A stretch of 64,000 bases of DNA from Saussurea involucrata (GCA_033807775.1 CM066322.1:16357001-16421000), one strand, 5' to 3'; positions 1 through 12,868 are shown, counted from the stretch's first letter. Numbers and translations are program-made. Notes: generated from the letters alone by a model not told the origin.

Positions 1-2
1 TC

Positions 3-1578
3 AAGGATTATGATTGTGAGGTACTTTACCACCCGGGTAAAGCGAATGTTGTTGCGGACGCCCTTAGTCGACATCCGGTTGGAGAGCCACTGCGGGGTTT
101 GTGTCAACGGTTAACGGTGGTTGCACCTCTCCTGGAGTCGATAGGTAGTGCTCAGGAAGTGGCAGTTTGGGACGAGAATGCCAAACGCGAGAGAGTTTCG
201 GGTGAAATTCCGAATTTTGTCCGTGATAGTCGGGGTTTATCGACACGATATGGTCGAAATTGGGTTCCCTTCACTGGTGGGAACAGACAGATATTGTTGG
301 ACGAGGCGCATAAGTCCATGTTTTTTATTCATCCCGGAGCTACGAAGATGTACCGCGACCTCCGGGAGAGTTATTGGTGGCCCGACATGAAGCGGGATGT
401 CGCCAAGTGTGTAGAGGTGTGCTTGACTTGTCGGAAAGTCAAGGCTGAGCATCAGCGGCCGCATGGGAAGTTGCAGCCTTTAGAGATTCCGGTGTGGAAA
501 TGGGAACAACTCACGATGGATCTCATTACGAAACTCCCAAGGTCTCCACATGGGAATGATGCTATTTGGGTAATTGTCGGTCGTCTGACCAAGAGTGCTC
601 ACTTTTTTGGCCATCAGGGAGAGCTCCTCGGCGGAGAAGCTCGCAGAAATTTTCGTGCGAGAGATTGTATCCAGGCACGGGGTGCCAGTTTCGATTGTCT
701 GACAGGGACACCCGTTTTACCTCCCGGTTTTGGGAGAGGTTTCAAGAGGAGATGGGTACGCGGTTACATTTTAGCACGACTTTTCATCCACAGACCGACG
801 GGCAGAGTGAGCGGAATATTCAGACACTTGAGGATATGCTTCGGTCATGTGCTATTGATTTTGGAGGTAGTTGGGATCAGTACCTTCCTTTGGCGGAGTT
901 TTCCTACAACAACAGCATCCATTCCAGTATCGGCATGTCGCCGTACGAGATGTTGTATGGTAGGAAGTGCAGGACGCCCATTTGTTGGGGCGAGGTTGGT
1001 CAGCGAGTATCAGGGAGCACTGATATCGTTCTAAAGACGACTGAGATGATACAAATGGTGCGGGACCGTTTAGTTACTGCACAGAGTCGGCAGAAGAGTT
1101 ACGCCGACAAGAGACGATCAGATTTGGAGTTCAGGTGGGAGATTATGTTTTATTGAAGGTTTCTCCCTGGAAAGGGGTGATTCGGTTTCGTAAACGGGGA
1201 AAGTCAGGACCCCGTTACATTGGACCTTACAAGATCATTGCTCGAGTGGGAAAGGTAGCTTATCGTTTAGAGTTACCGGACGAGCTGAGTTTGATCCACA
1301 ACACCTTCCACGTGTCTCAGTTGCGGAAGTGTGTGGTGGATGAGACTGCGGGGATTCCTCTCGAGGATATTCAGATTGACGAGCGGCTTAATTACGTAGA
1401 GAAGCCGATCGCCATTATTGACAGGAGAACGAGGACCTCGCGTAACAAGGTGTTTGTCTTAGTGAAAGTCCAGTGGCAACACCGAAAGGGTTCCGAGTGG
1501 ACTTGGGAACCCGAGGCTGAGATGCGGGAGAACTACCCGGAGCTATTTGCGGACGTAGACTTCGGGGACGAAGTCTAA
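3..1578 (+). pseudogene. Ty3/gypsy (Tekay/Del-type chromovirus) pol, 3' part, frameshifted
   Basis: This is the 3' part of a retrotransposon polyprotein that runs in from the left edge. It opens with the end of RNase H and its linker (motif HPGKANVVADALSR), then the integrase zinc-binding region (HPGATKMYRDLRESYWWPDM, CLTCRKVK). The integrase core follows with its acidic residues in TMDLITKLP, SDRDTRF and the E of the DGQSERNIQTLEDMLR stretch. The C-terminal part (HNTFHVSQLRKC) ends in a chromodomain-like tail (VKVQWQHRKGSEWTWEPE), which in known elements steers insertion to marked chromatin. The chromodomain and motif wording point to the Tekay/Del clade. The frame is broken near 612, near 698 and near 1130, so no full integrase can be made. 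The stop at 1576-1578 lies just before the polypurine tract, as expected for an intact 3' end. Confidence 0.93.
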
Positions 1579-1580
1579 TT

Positions 1581-1594
1581 CAAGAAGGGGAGAG
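1581..1594 (+). other. Polypurine tract of the gypsy element
   Basis: A purine run (AAGAAGGGGAGAG) sits directly left of the TGTAAAG start of the LTR. Plus-strand DNA priming starts at such a tract, so it marks the sequence to the left as the 3' end of an internal region. Confidence 0.8.
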
Positions 1595-1595
1595 T

Positions 1596-3652
1596 TGTAA
1601 AGCCCGTGTCCCGGTATGGTTTTATTTTAAGTATCTTAATTAATTGTTATCGTTCTCTAATTGATTGTTTATTAGCGGGAATTAACGAGAAAGACCAAAC
1701 ATGATCAAAATGGAGAAAACTTTAACCATTGTGCAAGGTTGGAAAAAATGGGGACCAAAGTTGTCATTTTTGCATAAGGGTGCATGGGATCGGCCCATAT
1801 GGACCGACCCCTCCTTTTTCTTGTTCATAATTCACGACCCACACACACAACAACCACAAAAACCCTAAACCCCTCCCCACCGTTTTCTTTGCTGCTGCCG
1901 CCGGAGCACACCCACACAGCCGGCGCCGTTGTGTTCATCGCCGGCGAGAGAGAGAATAGCGAGAGAGAGAGAGAGAGTAGCGAGAGAGAAAGAAGAGCAG
2001 CCAGTGATCGGGATTTCGTACGGTTGCTGCTGGGTTTCGTCGCAAGGTAAGCCATCTCTCTTTTGTTTTCTTTTTCGTTGCCACCGAAGCCACCATCGCC
2101 GCCGCAACCTTGGCTGCCGGCGGTGTGGCCGCCGCCGTGCATCACCAGCCGATGGTTGTAACGTGCAGAAGCGGAGGTTGTCGGGCTGTGCGTAGGGTGG
2201 GTGGCCAAGCTAGTTTGGTTGGTTTATCCTTTCGGGTCTCGCCAGATTCTTTCGAAGTATCGAGCCACCACCACCGCCGGTGGTGGCTGCCGCCGCCGCT
2301 GTCGACCACCACTGCCGGAGGTGGCAGTGGGTGGTGTTTAGGTTGTCCAGCCATTAGTTGTTCAAACCCTAAACCTAAAGCATGAAGTTATAAACCGAAA
2401 ATCAGAGTTATCATTTTTATGTGAAAAATGCCGTTTCTGCCACTGTTTTGAAAAATCCGTAACTTAATCTAGGAAGCTCGGATTGAGGTGAAACCAGTTC
2501 CAAAATCTCACAATTTGAGTCTAGTATGTTTTTCATGTTTTGCAGAAAAATCAATTCGGCCTCTAGCTAGGTCCAAATTACCAATCTGTACAGACTGGTC
2601 CGAAACTCACAATTTGGATAATCGGTCTTAGAAATTTCGTATAAAATAGTAGGGACCTCGTATGAATGCGTACGATATGTCCCTGAAAACCTAGGACATG
2701 GAACTTTCTATTTATGGAATAATAATTCTGGTTTGATGAGTTTAAGGGGGGCTAAACAGGTCACGAACAGACCTGTAGTTTTAGACCAAAAGCTGGGAAT
2801 TACACGTTTAGACTTGTTGTTGTAATTTCGAGTTAGGACTTCACTTTGACGCTTGATAACACTTCTTTAGGTGGAAAGAAGTGAGTTGGAGTTGGCGGGC
2901 TCGTATTGCTGTTTGTGGATATCTGCTTTGCTTTTCGAGGTGAGTTCTCTCACTGCGTAGGATAGGGATTATATATGCATTGCTGTAGTTTGTGTGTGTG
3001 CTAGCTAATTTTGTTGTGTGTGGTACTAGGCTGAATTAATGTCTAGTATAATGCCATGAGTGTTGTATAAATCTCGGGGAGACCGAGGACTCGGGGAGAC
3101 CGAGGAATTGTATAAATCTCGGGGATACCGAGGACTCGGGGAGACCGAGGAATTGTATACAGGTGTTGTATGAACTCGGGGAGACCGAGGGATGCCTACA
3201 TGAGTGTTGTGTGAATTCGGGGAGACCGATGGTTATGTACACAGTTGCTCTTGCATGAGTTTGTCTGTTTAGGATATGTTCTCAAACTGGCATGTGTGGA
3301 TTATTTGTATCCATCTGTGGATAGGGGTAGTGACTATATGATTGCTATCTTATGTTGGTGTTTGAATTCACTAAGCTTCGTGCTTACCCTTTCCCTATAA
3401 ATTACGGTTTCAGGTACGAGTGGCAGTAAGGCGTGACGGTACACACTGTCGCGTTGAAGAGATTTTTCCTATTATCATTTTGAGATACTATGTTTAGAAG
3501 TATTGTATTTTCCGCTGCTTTAATTGAGTTGGTTGATTAACTAAACGAGGTTTTGGATAAAATGTTTATTTGGAGTTAAATGTTTATGATTTATTTCTAT
3601 TAAAATGTTATTTCAAAAAGTTCAAATTTATTGTAATTTTCGGGACGTTACA
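1596..3652 (+). repeat. Gypsy LTR shared by two internal regions
   Basis: A 2,057-bp long terminal repeat opening TGTAAAG and closing GTTACA. A polypurine tract precedes it and an initiator-Met primer-binding site follows it at once, so it is the 3' LTR of the left element and the 5' LTR of the right one. It contains a GA-rich run (about 1948-1990), GC-rich sequence resembling a leader (2090-2340), a minisatellite (3070-3235) and a small hairpin (3372-3386). Open frames inside it are low-complexity and are not genes. Confidence 0.85.
3070..3235 (+). repeat. LTR minisatellite with CTCGGGGAGACCGAGG unit
   Basis: At least six near-copies of a 16-17 bp unit CTCGGGGAGACCGAGG, some separated by TTGTATAAAT-type spacers. 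The unit is itself a short imperfect palindrome (CTCGG and CCGAG ends). It lies in the downstream half of the LTR, where the other LTRs in this window also carry minisatellites. Confidence 0.85.
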
Positions 3653-3655
3653 ACT

Positions 3656-3667
3656 TGGTATCAGAGC
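3656..3667 (+). other. Primer-binding site, initiator-Met tRNA type
   Basis: TGGTATCAGAGC is complementary to the 3' end of plant initiator methionine tRNA and lies three bases after the LTR end. It marks the start of an internal region to the right. Confidence 0.9.
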
Positions 3668-4457
3668 ACAGCTTGAGCGAATCAAACACATTTCGGTGTG
3701 TTTGAACTCAAGTTTGCGGCTCGGGATTATCTTTTTCTTTTTAAAATTTTTGAGAAATAAAAGAAAGGAAAAGTACGTTTGAGAAACGGTGACCGAAGGC
3801 GCAGTGTGTACAGTCATCTGATGCCAAGGGAAAAGGTAAAGTACTTAGTGTAATTTATTGCTTTCTAGAGCATAGGAGTATGTATGCTAGATTGCTTGGT
3901 GCTTATTACACTGTACTGCATGTTTGTTGCTTGCTAGTAGAAATTTATGCTAGTTGTGATAGGTTGTTAAGTGAATGCCTTATAAGTTGTATGCAATAGG
4001 AACCATATAGCCTTAGAATGTTGGATTTAGTTCTATTGCGCAGCTCTTGTTTGAGTCCAACCGTTGTAGGATAGAATCTTTTATTCGAAAGTCTATTTGA
4101 TTTCACACTGTATGCAACTGTGCATTCGCGAGGCGACTCGTCATGACTAGTGGGGATTTCGTTATAGCAAGGGTAGTGGGATGGGGTGAAATTCCTAGTG
4201 AGCTAGGAAGAGTGTTTACATATGCTAGTACGGGCATATGGGTTGAAACTGTCGGCAAGGAACTACTTGGACACTTCGGGACGGGACTCGAAACGAGTAA
4301 GGATAGGTGTGGAAAGTAGTAGTAGAGTTCCTACTATCTGAAGCACAGGATCCGTGCTCGAGTCGGGGAAAGTCACGAGGAATCCGAGGAGTTGAGCGTG
4401 AGGGTAGTTAGCATGATTTAATGTGTGCTAATAACTCGTGGTAATTAATTATCGAGA
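3668..4457 (+). other. Gypsy untranslated leader
   Basis: About 790 bp between the primer-binding site and the first gag ATG. No open frame of note. This is the usual place for packaging and dimerisation signals, but none can be named from the sequence. Confidence 0.6.
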
Positions 4458-4530
4458 ATGGCCATCACAAGGAGGAACAACAATGCTGATTCAGATGTTG
4501 GTACTGGAGTTACTGCTGAGCAGATTAAAA
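4458..4530 (+). pseudogene. gag N-terminus, truncated
   Basis: An ATG opens MAITRRNNNADSDVGTGV, a short polar and basic start typical of gypsy gag. After about 24 codons the sequence runs into unrelated AT-rich repeat DNA and stops. The rest of gag is missing from the window, so this second internal region is deleted or replaced. Confidence 0.6.
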
Positions 4531-5180
4531 TGAAAGAAGGTGATGGCGTAATGCCGATTAAAACCTCTTTTTTTAGAATATTAAATTTTATAAACAAAAT
4601 TAAAAAAATATATATGGATCAAGGTTCTAAATGACGTGAGGCGCGGCGTGGCGGCGAGGTCAAGCCTCAAGCCTTACTAGTTACGGCGAGGTCATGGCGT
4701 TTTCCAATGCGTGACTTAAGGCGACAAATTTATTTATTATATTATGTATATAAACGTGTATGTGTGTGTTTATGTCAGTGTCTTGAACAATAATGATTAA
4801 TTTATTAACAATTTAACTTCATATAAAATGATAAACAAATTAAAGAATTTCTAAATTCTAATATATGGTAATGGACACATTCTAAATGAATTTTGAAATG
4901 CATATATTCGAAGAATCGAAAGTACAGATTTGTAACGTCATAACGCGCCATTGCGGGCAATGGCGTGCCACGGCGCGCCATAACGAGTTCGACACCTTGT
5001 ATCCATGCCAAGGGGGTTAACGTGGCGGCAAGGCCAAGCCTTGGTGCCATGGCGCGCCTAAGGCGAGTTTTTTAGAACATTGATATGGATTCATTTGCTA
5101 AAATGAAAGAAGGTGATGGCGTGATGCCGATTAAAACCTCTTTTTTTAGAATATTAAATTTTATAAACAAAATAAAAAAA
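4527..5180 (+). repeat. Tandem duplication of about 100 bp split by a hAT MITE
   Basis: A stretch starting AAAATGAAAGAAGGTGATGG occurs at 4527 and again at 5099 with only scattered differences over about 80 bp. Subtracting the 463-bp MITE and one 8-bp TSD leaves a tandem period of about 101 bp. The MITE therefore inserted into a pre-existing duplication. Confidence 0.8.
4620..5082. mobile_element. hAT-type MITE, 463 bp
   Basis: The ends CAAGGTTCTAAA and TTTAGAACATTG are inverted repeats with one mismatch. The flanks carry a perfect 8-bp TSD, ATATGGAT, at 4612-4619 and 5083-5090; 8 bp is the hAT size. Subterminal arms are rich in GGCG/CGCC. There is no coding capacity, so transposase would have to come from elsewhere. 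Confidence 0.9.
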
Positions 5181-5447
5181 AACTTTAACATAGTTAATAT
5201 ATAAATGTATATGTGTGAGTTGTTGACATATAAATTGGATATTCAAGTGTGTTATGGATGTGTATATGCCACTTTCTAGCAAATCAAACAACATAAAGAT
5301 GAAAATATCAGTTTCTAGCTATGTCAGTATCAATGTAGTATACATGTCGATTTAATTTATTTTTTAATAACGCCCCCTCTGCAAGTTGCAACAAGGACAC
5401 TTGTTAAAGGGTTGATATTTTAGTAAAAACAGGAGAGAGTAAGCTAA

Positions 5448-5702
5448 GGCCATCCGTACCCATACCTTCAAACCCTCTTGCCACCTCAGCGCCACATCAG
5501 CTTTTCTCCTTACCCTCTTCTTACCCTAAAGTGGAGTACCAATACCCTATATACCCGCTACCCCCCACCCTCACCCTCCTCTCACACACACAAGACTCGG
5601 GTTCAACGGGTTCCCAAACCCGCTGCCCAAGCCCGCTGACGACCCCCCCCCCCCCCCCCCCGTAGCGGTACCCGGCCAAGCCCGCTGCCGCTACCGATGG
5701 CC
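5448..5702. mobile_element. PIF/Harbinger-type MITE, 255 bp
   Basis: The ends GGCCATCCGTACC and (reverse complement) GGCCATCGGTAGC form an imperfect inverted repeat. Each is flanked by TAA (5445-5447, 5703-5705), the 3-bp TSD of Harbinger elements. The interior is rich in CCC and contains a run of 19 C (5643-5661). It resembles the termini of the larger element at 21925-23233. Confidence 0.82.
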
Positions 5703-5734
5703 TAAGAGGTGAAAACCGTCGGTCAATTTGACTA

Positions 5735-7715
5735 TCTATATATATTATAAAGCAGAATCATGTGTTGATGACATGGAGCTCTAATATTTGAGAATGCCTA
5801 CTTTTCCTTTTTCTCAATTTTCTGACTTTTCTTTTTTCCTATTAAATAGGGTTCAATTCCAACCCTTCGTCTCCTCTCTTTCCCACGATCTATTGTATTC
5901 CATCTTCATTCAATTTCTGAAGGTGCATTTCATCACAATCCTCGGGTTCCTTGCAACAATCATCAGGATTTATTTTCACATTTAATCCCTTCTTGTTCGT
6001 CTTCCCCTCCTCCAAAACCGACTAGGGTTCTCTACTTCTCTTTTCATTTTCCAGACCCATCAAACGCCCAAGTTTTCCTTTCATCTTCTTTGCCTCGACG
6101 TCTATATTTTCTTTTTCCTTCTTCTCTCAACCCCTCAAATTCCGGTGTGGGGTTTATTCAAGTTCTACCATCTCCGTCTTTATCTTCATCTACGGGTTGT
6201 GGACTACAAGTACACCATCTTTTTTTCTACACTCTAGCATACGGAAACAGGGATTCACAAAATATTCTTCTGCTACTTGTATTGTGACTAAAACTTATGA
6301 GCTTTTGTGCATTGCAAATAAAGGTTTTGTGATCAGTACATGTCTTGGATTGGATCTCTATTAAGTGGTTGGATTGCTAATGGAGTTGGGAGGCGTAGGG
6401 ATTTTCAGTTGTGTGTTGTGCCTATGGTCATTGGTGCTACTTGTAGGTAATATCATATTGCATAAAACCAATTTTACATGTTTGTTTTCTTAATCTTATT
6501 ATCATTGTCTCTCTGATCTAAGAGGTGTGATTTGCAGCCAGCTTTATAAGGTTGATTGAAGTTATCATCTTTGATCTACCTTTTTATAAGGTCGGTTTCT
6601 ACTTCTATAGTGTTGTTAAGTTTTATTTTTTATTTTTATTTTTATTTTTTTGATGAAGTTGGTTTTTACTTCTTCTTTTGTCATTGTAGTTGGTTTTTGG
6701 TTAACCATCGACAACTTTTTTATTTACTCTGTTTCTTTAAATTGTATTTTTTTTATTACCTGTTTTCCACTATTTTTGTCTATTTATCTCTCACACTCAA
6801 AATAAAGCTTTTGCACATTTTTGTTTATCCATGAACACGATTAATACATTTCAACTAGAAAAGAACCAAGACAGACAGACAGAAAGGAATGATACAAACT
6901 TAAATATAAATATTTTCGAGACTATAGGCCAAAATAGTATTACATCATCCTTTTTTAAATTTGTTTTGTTTCATCAAGTTTAATGATCTTTTACCACTTC
7001 TTTCCATACGACTTTGCCATTTACATTATTTTTTGTAACATCTCCATGAGAGTGTTTCCTTTAGACTTAGATGAGTGATTTTCCAACTTTGTAACGACAA
7101 TTTTGATTAATGATGCCTCTTAATCTTCATCATTAGACTTTATGAAGGATGTTTCAACTTTTTTGTAACCTCAACTAAAATTAATGGTGACTATCATCAG
7201 TCGTTTTTATAAAATGTCTTAGCATCACTTCCACCATTTTATTTTTGGAACTCAACTATCATTGTAGATTAATGGAGTTTACTAATCTCAAAAATGATAA
7301 CAATGATTTGATAATAAGAATAAAGATTTGTAAGATGTGAGAATTTTTGAACAACAAAAAAGGAGGAGAATTAATCAATCTTGATATGAATTTATATGAT
7401 GGAACGTAATATTCGGTTCACCTACTTAATAATATACCGAACTGACATATGTTATTTATACATTATAGTTTATTTTTCACAAGCAATATATTACCCCCCT
7501 CTTTATTTTGAAAAGATATTATTTAGTTATATGTTATACAACATACACTTGAATTATATTTGTTACTAATAATTTCCATCACATAATGCTGACATATTTC
7601 ATAACTCAGCCAATTTTGTTATAATGAATATTGAAAATAATCAATGGTTTCTTTTTACAAATCTTCTAAACATGAATTTTGATTACCGCGCGCAACGCCC
7701 GGTTTTGAACACTAG
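5735..7715 (+). mobile_element. Non-autonomous Helitron, about 2 kb
   Basis: The 5' end TCTATATATATTATAAAGC follows an A, and the 3' end finishes CTAG before a T, the A|T insertion pattern of Helitrons. A GC-rich imperfect hairpin (CCGCGCGCAACGCCCGG) sits about 12 bp before the CTAG. No rolling-circle replicase or helicase is visible. The interior is T-rich with short open frames (such as 5788-5985 and 6090-6287) that I do not recognise; they could be leftovers of a captured transcript. Confidence 0.82.
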
Positions 7716-8928
7716 TTTATGATAATTTTCCTTTCTTTACTTTTTTCCCTAAATTCAAGAACACAACACTTTTGAAAACTATTTATGACATATTAATTTA
7801 CTTGATTATGTTGTGTTATTATAGTTCTAAAACAACGATTGGAGTAAATTATGAATTTGGTCAAGTGTGATGTTGATTTTTCTTTGCTCTCGTTCATGAA
7901 CTTTAATTATTACAGATTGACGGATGCCGAGTCCACCAAATAATAAGTACCAACTATCCTTTTGTTAACAATTAAAATTGTAACAGTAGTAAGTCGGGTC
8001 GAATACACAGAGACTCGGTTTAACTTGTTACAACCAGACAATTCACACACAAGAACGAAACTTTAAAATAAATACGAGGGGGGGGGGTGGATTTGATTTA
8101 CTAAACTACGCATACGATTAAAAACGAATAAAAAGCAATTAATTAAAAACCAACATTAGATCACTCTCGATTATGACGTGAACACTTATCATTGATTTCA
8201 CAAACGTAAAGGGATAAGACAAGTTTAAGCCGGCTATGGCTATCAACAAGCTCTGAAATCCTTTGTTTTCTCTTAATTGACATTAGCTAAAATAAGCTCT
8301 TTAGCCAAATCTTAACTACAATTGGATTATTGAATAAGCTCTCAAACATCCTAATTGTAATTAGCTTTACGAATTAAGAAAACGCCAACTCAAAGAATTT
8401 AAACTCACAAGCTCGGTTTAATATCACTTTGATTGTGAAATTTCAAGAACTCAATTTAAAAACCTTTTGAATTTAAAGAGTTCCATTGTCACTTTATCAA
8501 AACTATAAAACAATTACGTATTTCACGTTTTGATTAACAATCATTCAAAACAACATCAACTAATTGGCCATTTCAATTAACATTCTAATGAAATTAACAT
8601 TCAACAAAGAAATACCACAAATAAACTTGTTCAAAAACCAATACAACGAAACCTCAAAGTGATAACATCAAAAATCTAAAGTTCACTAATGCTGAAATGA
8701 GAAATTTAGCCACACATGGCTAAAATTAGGTTACCAAGTTGAAAAACTCAAGAAATTACCTAAGTAATTGAAAGGAATTGGATGAGAAATTGCTCCCCAA
8801 ATCGATCCTCTTGTTGTTTTCTCTTCAAAATCGTTCTCTTCCAAGTGATTTCTGCCCCCTTAATTGCAGTTTTTGCTTTGTTTTAACCCCCAATCGAATA
8901 GAAACCGCCAGATTGCACAAAACACTAG
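7716..8928. other. AT-rich stretch without recognised gene
   Basis: No supported gene or terminal repeat. A run of eight G near 8081 and several TTAACATT-type short repeats are present. It may be old retrotransposon sequence, but no LTR ends or coding motifs could be identified. Confidence 0.5.
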
Positions 8929-9490
8929 GGATGAGCTTCGAGTACCATTTTCCCGAACCGAACCGGGACCGTACCGAACCCGGACCGGTACCATGTAATC
9001 GGTCCGGTTTTCGGTTCCAAGTATTCGACAAAATCGGAATTCGGTACCGGGATTTTCCCGAAAAATTCCGAAACGGAACCGGAATATTAATAGACAATGT
9101 TTTTTGAGATTTCTTAAGTATGCATATCATCTCTTTAATAAACTCACCTTATTTTTCTCCAATCAAGATATATCATCTTCTAAATGAACAAATTGGAAAA
9201 GAAAAAGCCTTAAAAGAAGACTGAAATATGTTGAACTTTTGATCGGTTTTAAACTTTTGATTGTTAAGTTTTTAATTGTTTGGGAATGGTTTTGATACGC
9301 ATTTGAAATATTATAAAAATATTTTGGTTTACGATTGGTTTTTATATTCATTTGATACATTTTCTTATTTTCGGTCCTAAGTGGTCCTAGTACCGAATTT
9401 CCCGTCCCGAGACCGAAACCGAACCGGTACATACGGTTCGGTTTTCGGTCCTAATTTTTAGTCCCAAAAAAATTCGGTACCAAACGGTGT
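8929..9490. mobile_element. Probable TIR element with ACCGAACCG-rich arms
   Basis: Both arms carry repeated ACCGAACCG/CGGTTCGGT blocks in inverted orientation (8950-9080 and 9360-9480) around an AT-rich centre. The left end reads TAGGGATGAGC, like hAT termini. The right end and a TSD could not be placed, so class and limits are tentative. The open frames across it are by-products of the repeats. Confidence 0.45.
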
Positions 9491-10130
9491 GGTGCGCGGG
9501 TTGAGGCCGCACAATAGGTCACGGGTGTCTCTGAGGAGTCGAACAATACAGAAGGCCGCACAAGAGGTCGCGCGACTGCCTGTTTGCTGCTGCCATTTTT
9601 CTGCCGAACGATGAAGCTGCGTTCTTCTTTCTTCTTTTTCTGGGCTGAATTGGATGGACGACGCTGGAAGGAATTGGGCCTGGATGCTTTCTTTCTTTTT
9701 CTTCTTTTCACGTGGGTTTCCTTGGGCCTGCCAACATAAACCACAAGAGGCCTTAATTTAAATTTTTTTTTATGCTCTCTTTGTTTGTGCAAGACCTACG
9801 ACAACAACAAGGACCCAATTAAAAGTAATCTTTTTTTTTTCTTTTCTTTAATTAAACAAACACATATAACTTAATTAATAATAATTTTTTTTTTCTTTTT
9901 CACTTAAATATAATTTAATAGGAGTATTTTAGATATCCAATTGACACCAATTATAGGGAATTTTGACGTAAAAAAAATATATAAATTGACACCTATCACA
10001 GATCAACCATTGTTGCATGTGTTTTGTTTTGGTTTCTTTCTCTAACAAACGTTCATATTTGTATACTAACTTTAGTCATATGTCTTACACATGAGGGCCA
10101 TTGTGGTCATTTTATAGGTAGAAAATATAA
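9491..10130. other. Non-coding stretch
   Basis: Pyrimidine-rich and AT-rich sequence with several T runs. A 113-codon minus-strand open frame here has no recognisable motif. No feature can be supported. Confidence 0.5.
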
Positions 10131-10821
10131 TCTCTCTATACTATAAAGCCACCACTTCAACCACCACCAAGTCATCAACTACCGCTACAAATCCAAACAA
10201 AAAAGATATACAAAGACTAGGTATTTTAAATCAAAAACATCACTCTATAAATTACTTGGAGAATACAATGAAAACCATAACACTTGGTCCCATTGTCTCC
10301 GCCTTCTGATACTCACTCCCTTTTGTTCCCTCTGTCGTTTCCTCGTCTAGCCCCCGATCAACATCATCCCCACCTTCTCTTGGTTTACAACAAATGGCAT
10401 ATGCTAATCCATACAATCTATTGGGAGTATACATCCTTTGTTAGATATAAATCAACTAGGCGGTGACTTGGGAAGCGACTCAGATGAGCCTCTAAAGTAT
10501 CATACTGATGGAGAGGAATAAGCGGAGAAGATGAAGAAGAAGAAGTGAAGAGGAGATGAAAAGGCTATAAGAATGAAAATGACTTACGTGAGGGGACTAA
10601 TCGAAAGGGAGCAAATAGACTAACATTGGGGTGAGAGGCCAAAATCAAAACAAAATGCAACACCACGAATTTGCGTAATAAATAAAGTTGATGGATGAGA
10701 ACCAAAAAATGAACATACAACCTGAAGCAAATAGGTAATTTACTTGGTTCATGGGTCTGTCTCTATATAAAAAAACCAAACCAATGAAATAAATTATATT
10801 TCGTGATTCGTAAATCGTACT

Positions 10822-12868
10822 TGTAACACCCCAAAATTTTGGGCTAACTTGAACCTCAAATTTCCACAAGCTATGATAATATAAACTTCAAAATTACATA
10901 AATAGCAAGTGAATTAATCATCAAGAGTACATTTACAGATACAGGATCCTACAAATAACTTATTAATCTAATTATGTCACTATAATCAGATTAACTAAGT
11001 TATCTAAGCAATCCCTAAAAATCTCCTTCTGTTAATTGACTTCCTTGATATTCCAAAACGCTCGTCCCACATCCCTTTTACCTTTCCGAGCTAGTACCTG
11101 GTAAGAAAACATCATTTGAAACGATTAGGCCAACGCCTAGTGAGAACATTCGTTTCCATAATAATATTTGCAAAATCAATGTAAACAAGTTATATCAAAC
11201 CTGATTACCCTTTTCTTACCATACGTGTAACTCTATTCCGTTAACACGATTTTCATCCAATCCCATGACTATGACTGACACACATTCCATCATCATATCA
11301 TGTCTCAGAGCTACACTACGAATCTGCACTGATTCTAGAGTAATGTTTCTATTCCGGAAATCGCAATATACACATGCCCAGTTCCGTACACATCTATTCC
11401 AGAAACCGCAATATACACATGCCCATTTCTGTACACATCCTATTCCAGAGCCACACTACGAATCTTTCTCAGATTCTAGATTAATGCTCCCACCTAAGAA
11501 ATCGCAATATACACATGCCCATTTCTTAGAAAAGGTAGTAGAGATTACAATTACATATGTCAATCCCTTTTCTTCCTTAGAAACCGGGAATTACGTTTAT
11601 TCCAGGGTTTCTCACACACATCAGAATAATGACTAACTTCATCTATTCCACGTGCACATAAGTACATAACCATTAGTACTACACACATCAGAATAATGAC
11701 TAACTTCATCTATTCCACGTGCACATAACCATTAGTACTACACACATCACTGGAATAACGATTATTACCACACGCCTATTCCATGTGATTACCAAACACT
11801 AGTGCCTATGGATCCATTACACTTACTACACCCCTGCCTAGTATCAAACTAGCACAGTCTATAAGCCTAACATACTACTATTCAGTTGTACGTATGTCCA
11901 AGCTATACAAGTTATGTTTCAATTCCTAAATCATACTTTTCCATGATTAACAGAACCTGCAATTCTCTAACTTCTCAAAAGTGTCCGGACAACAGGGGTT
12001 TCCGGACAACTTAAACTTATCCGGATAAATGGACTTTTCGGATAACAATACTTTACCGGATGCATGCATAATCCGGACAACTACATTTTCCGGACAATCA
12101 TCTAATCCGGACAACACCCGGGAACTAGCTCAATCCGGATACTATCCGGTAACTATATTCATTCGGAAAACTAAAGCAATTCGAACTTACCCGGTATCTT
12201 GCTGCATCCGGACACATTCATCATCACGGTTTCCGGATACTTCATTTTATCCGGATTCTTTCGACCTGCAGCTTATAATTCGATCTAGATACATATCTGT
12301 TCTATTCAGCTCATTCCAAACCATTCCATACAGTTCATAACCAATTTATACAGCTATTTCAAGGTTCAATTTAACATCAAAACACTGATTTAAGCAAACA
12401 ACAAATGAACTCACCTAAAGTTTGCAAAACCCACTTCCTGCACAAATCTGAAACTTCAATTTGTTGTTTATGATTCTGCAAATCAATCCCAATACACAGA
12501 TTCGTTCATCATCATTCATTCACAACAAGTTAATCAGCAAACATGATCAATTTTCCTTACCAATTTGAGCCAAAATCTTGCTTATCTTCCTTTTCTCTTT
12601 TCTCTCTTTCTCTTTGCCTTCTAAACCGACCCCAAAGAACCAAATGAGATATTTTCTCCTTTTCATCTGATTTATTCATACACACTTTTCAAAATTGACC
12701 AATTACACCCCCAAGTTTCAATTTTCCAACAATTGACACCAAACCTTAATCCTTGTATTTTAACCCCAATGAATTATAAACTTACATTATCATTCAAGGT
12801 TTTAACCAAAATACAATTAAATTCCAATTCTCATTAAAATACTATTATTGAAAATTCAGGATGTTACA
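10822..12868 (-). repeat. Solo LTR (gypsy-type), 2,047 bp
   Basis: The plus-strand ends TGTAACACCCC and GATGTTACA are flanked by a perfect 5-bp TSD, GTACT, at 10817-10821 and 12869-12873. No internal region is present, so this is a solo LTR left by recombination between two LTRs. The order of conserved landmarks (hairpin 11126-11139, minisatellite 11985-12260) shows the LTR reads on the minus strand. It also carries repeats of the form CAATATACACATGCCC (11360-11525). Confidence 0.92.
11985..12260 (-). repeat. TCCGGA-rich minisatellite in solo LTR
   Basis: Degenerate repeats built around the palindrome TCCGGA (for example TCCGGACAAC, TCCGGATACT) recur every 10-25 bp. Two other LTRs here (55595-55835 and 62925-63210) carry the same motif at the matching place. 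Confidence 0.8.

Noticed and set aside
1784..2385. Several short frames in both strands of the first LTR
   Set aside because: Low-complexity GA-rich and CCACC-rich sequence inside an LTR; no domain or start context.
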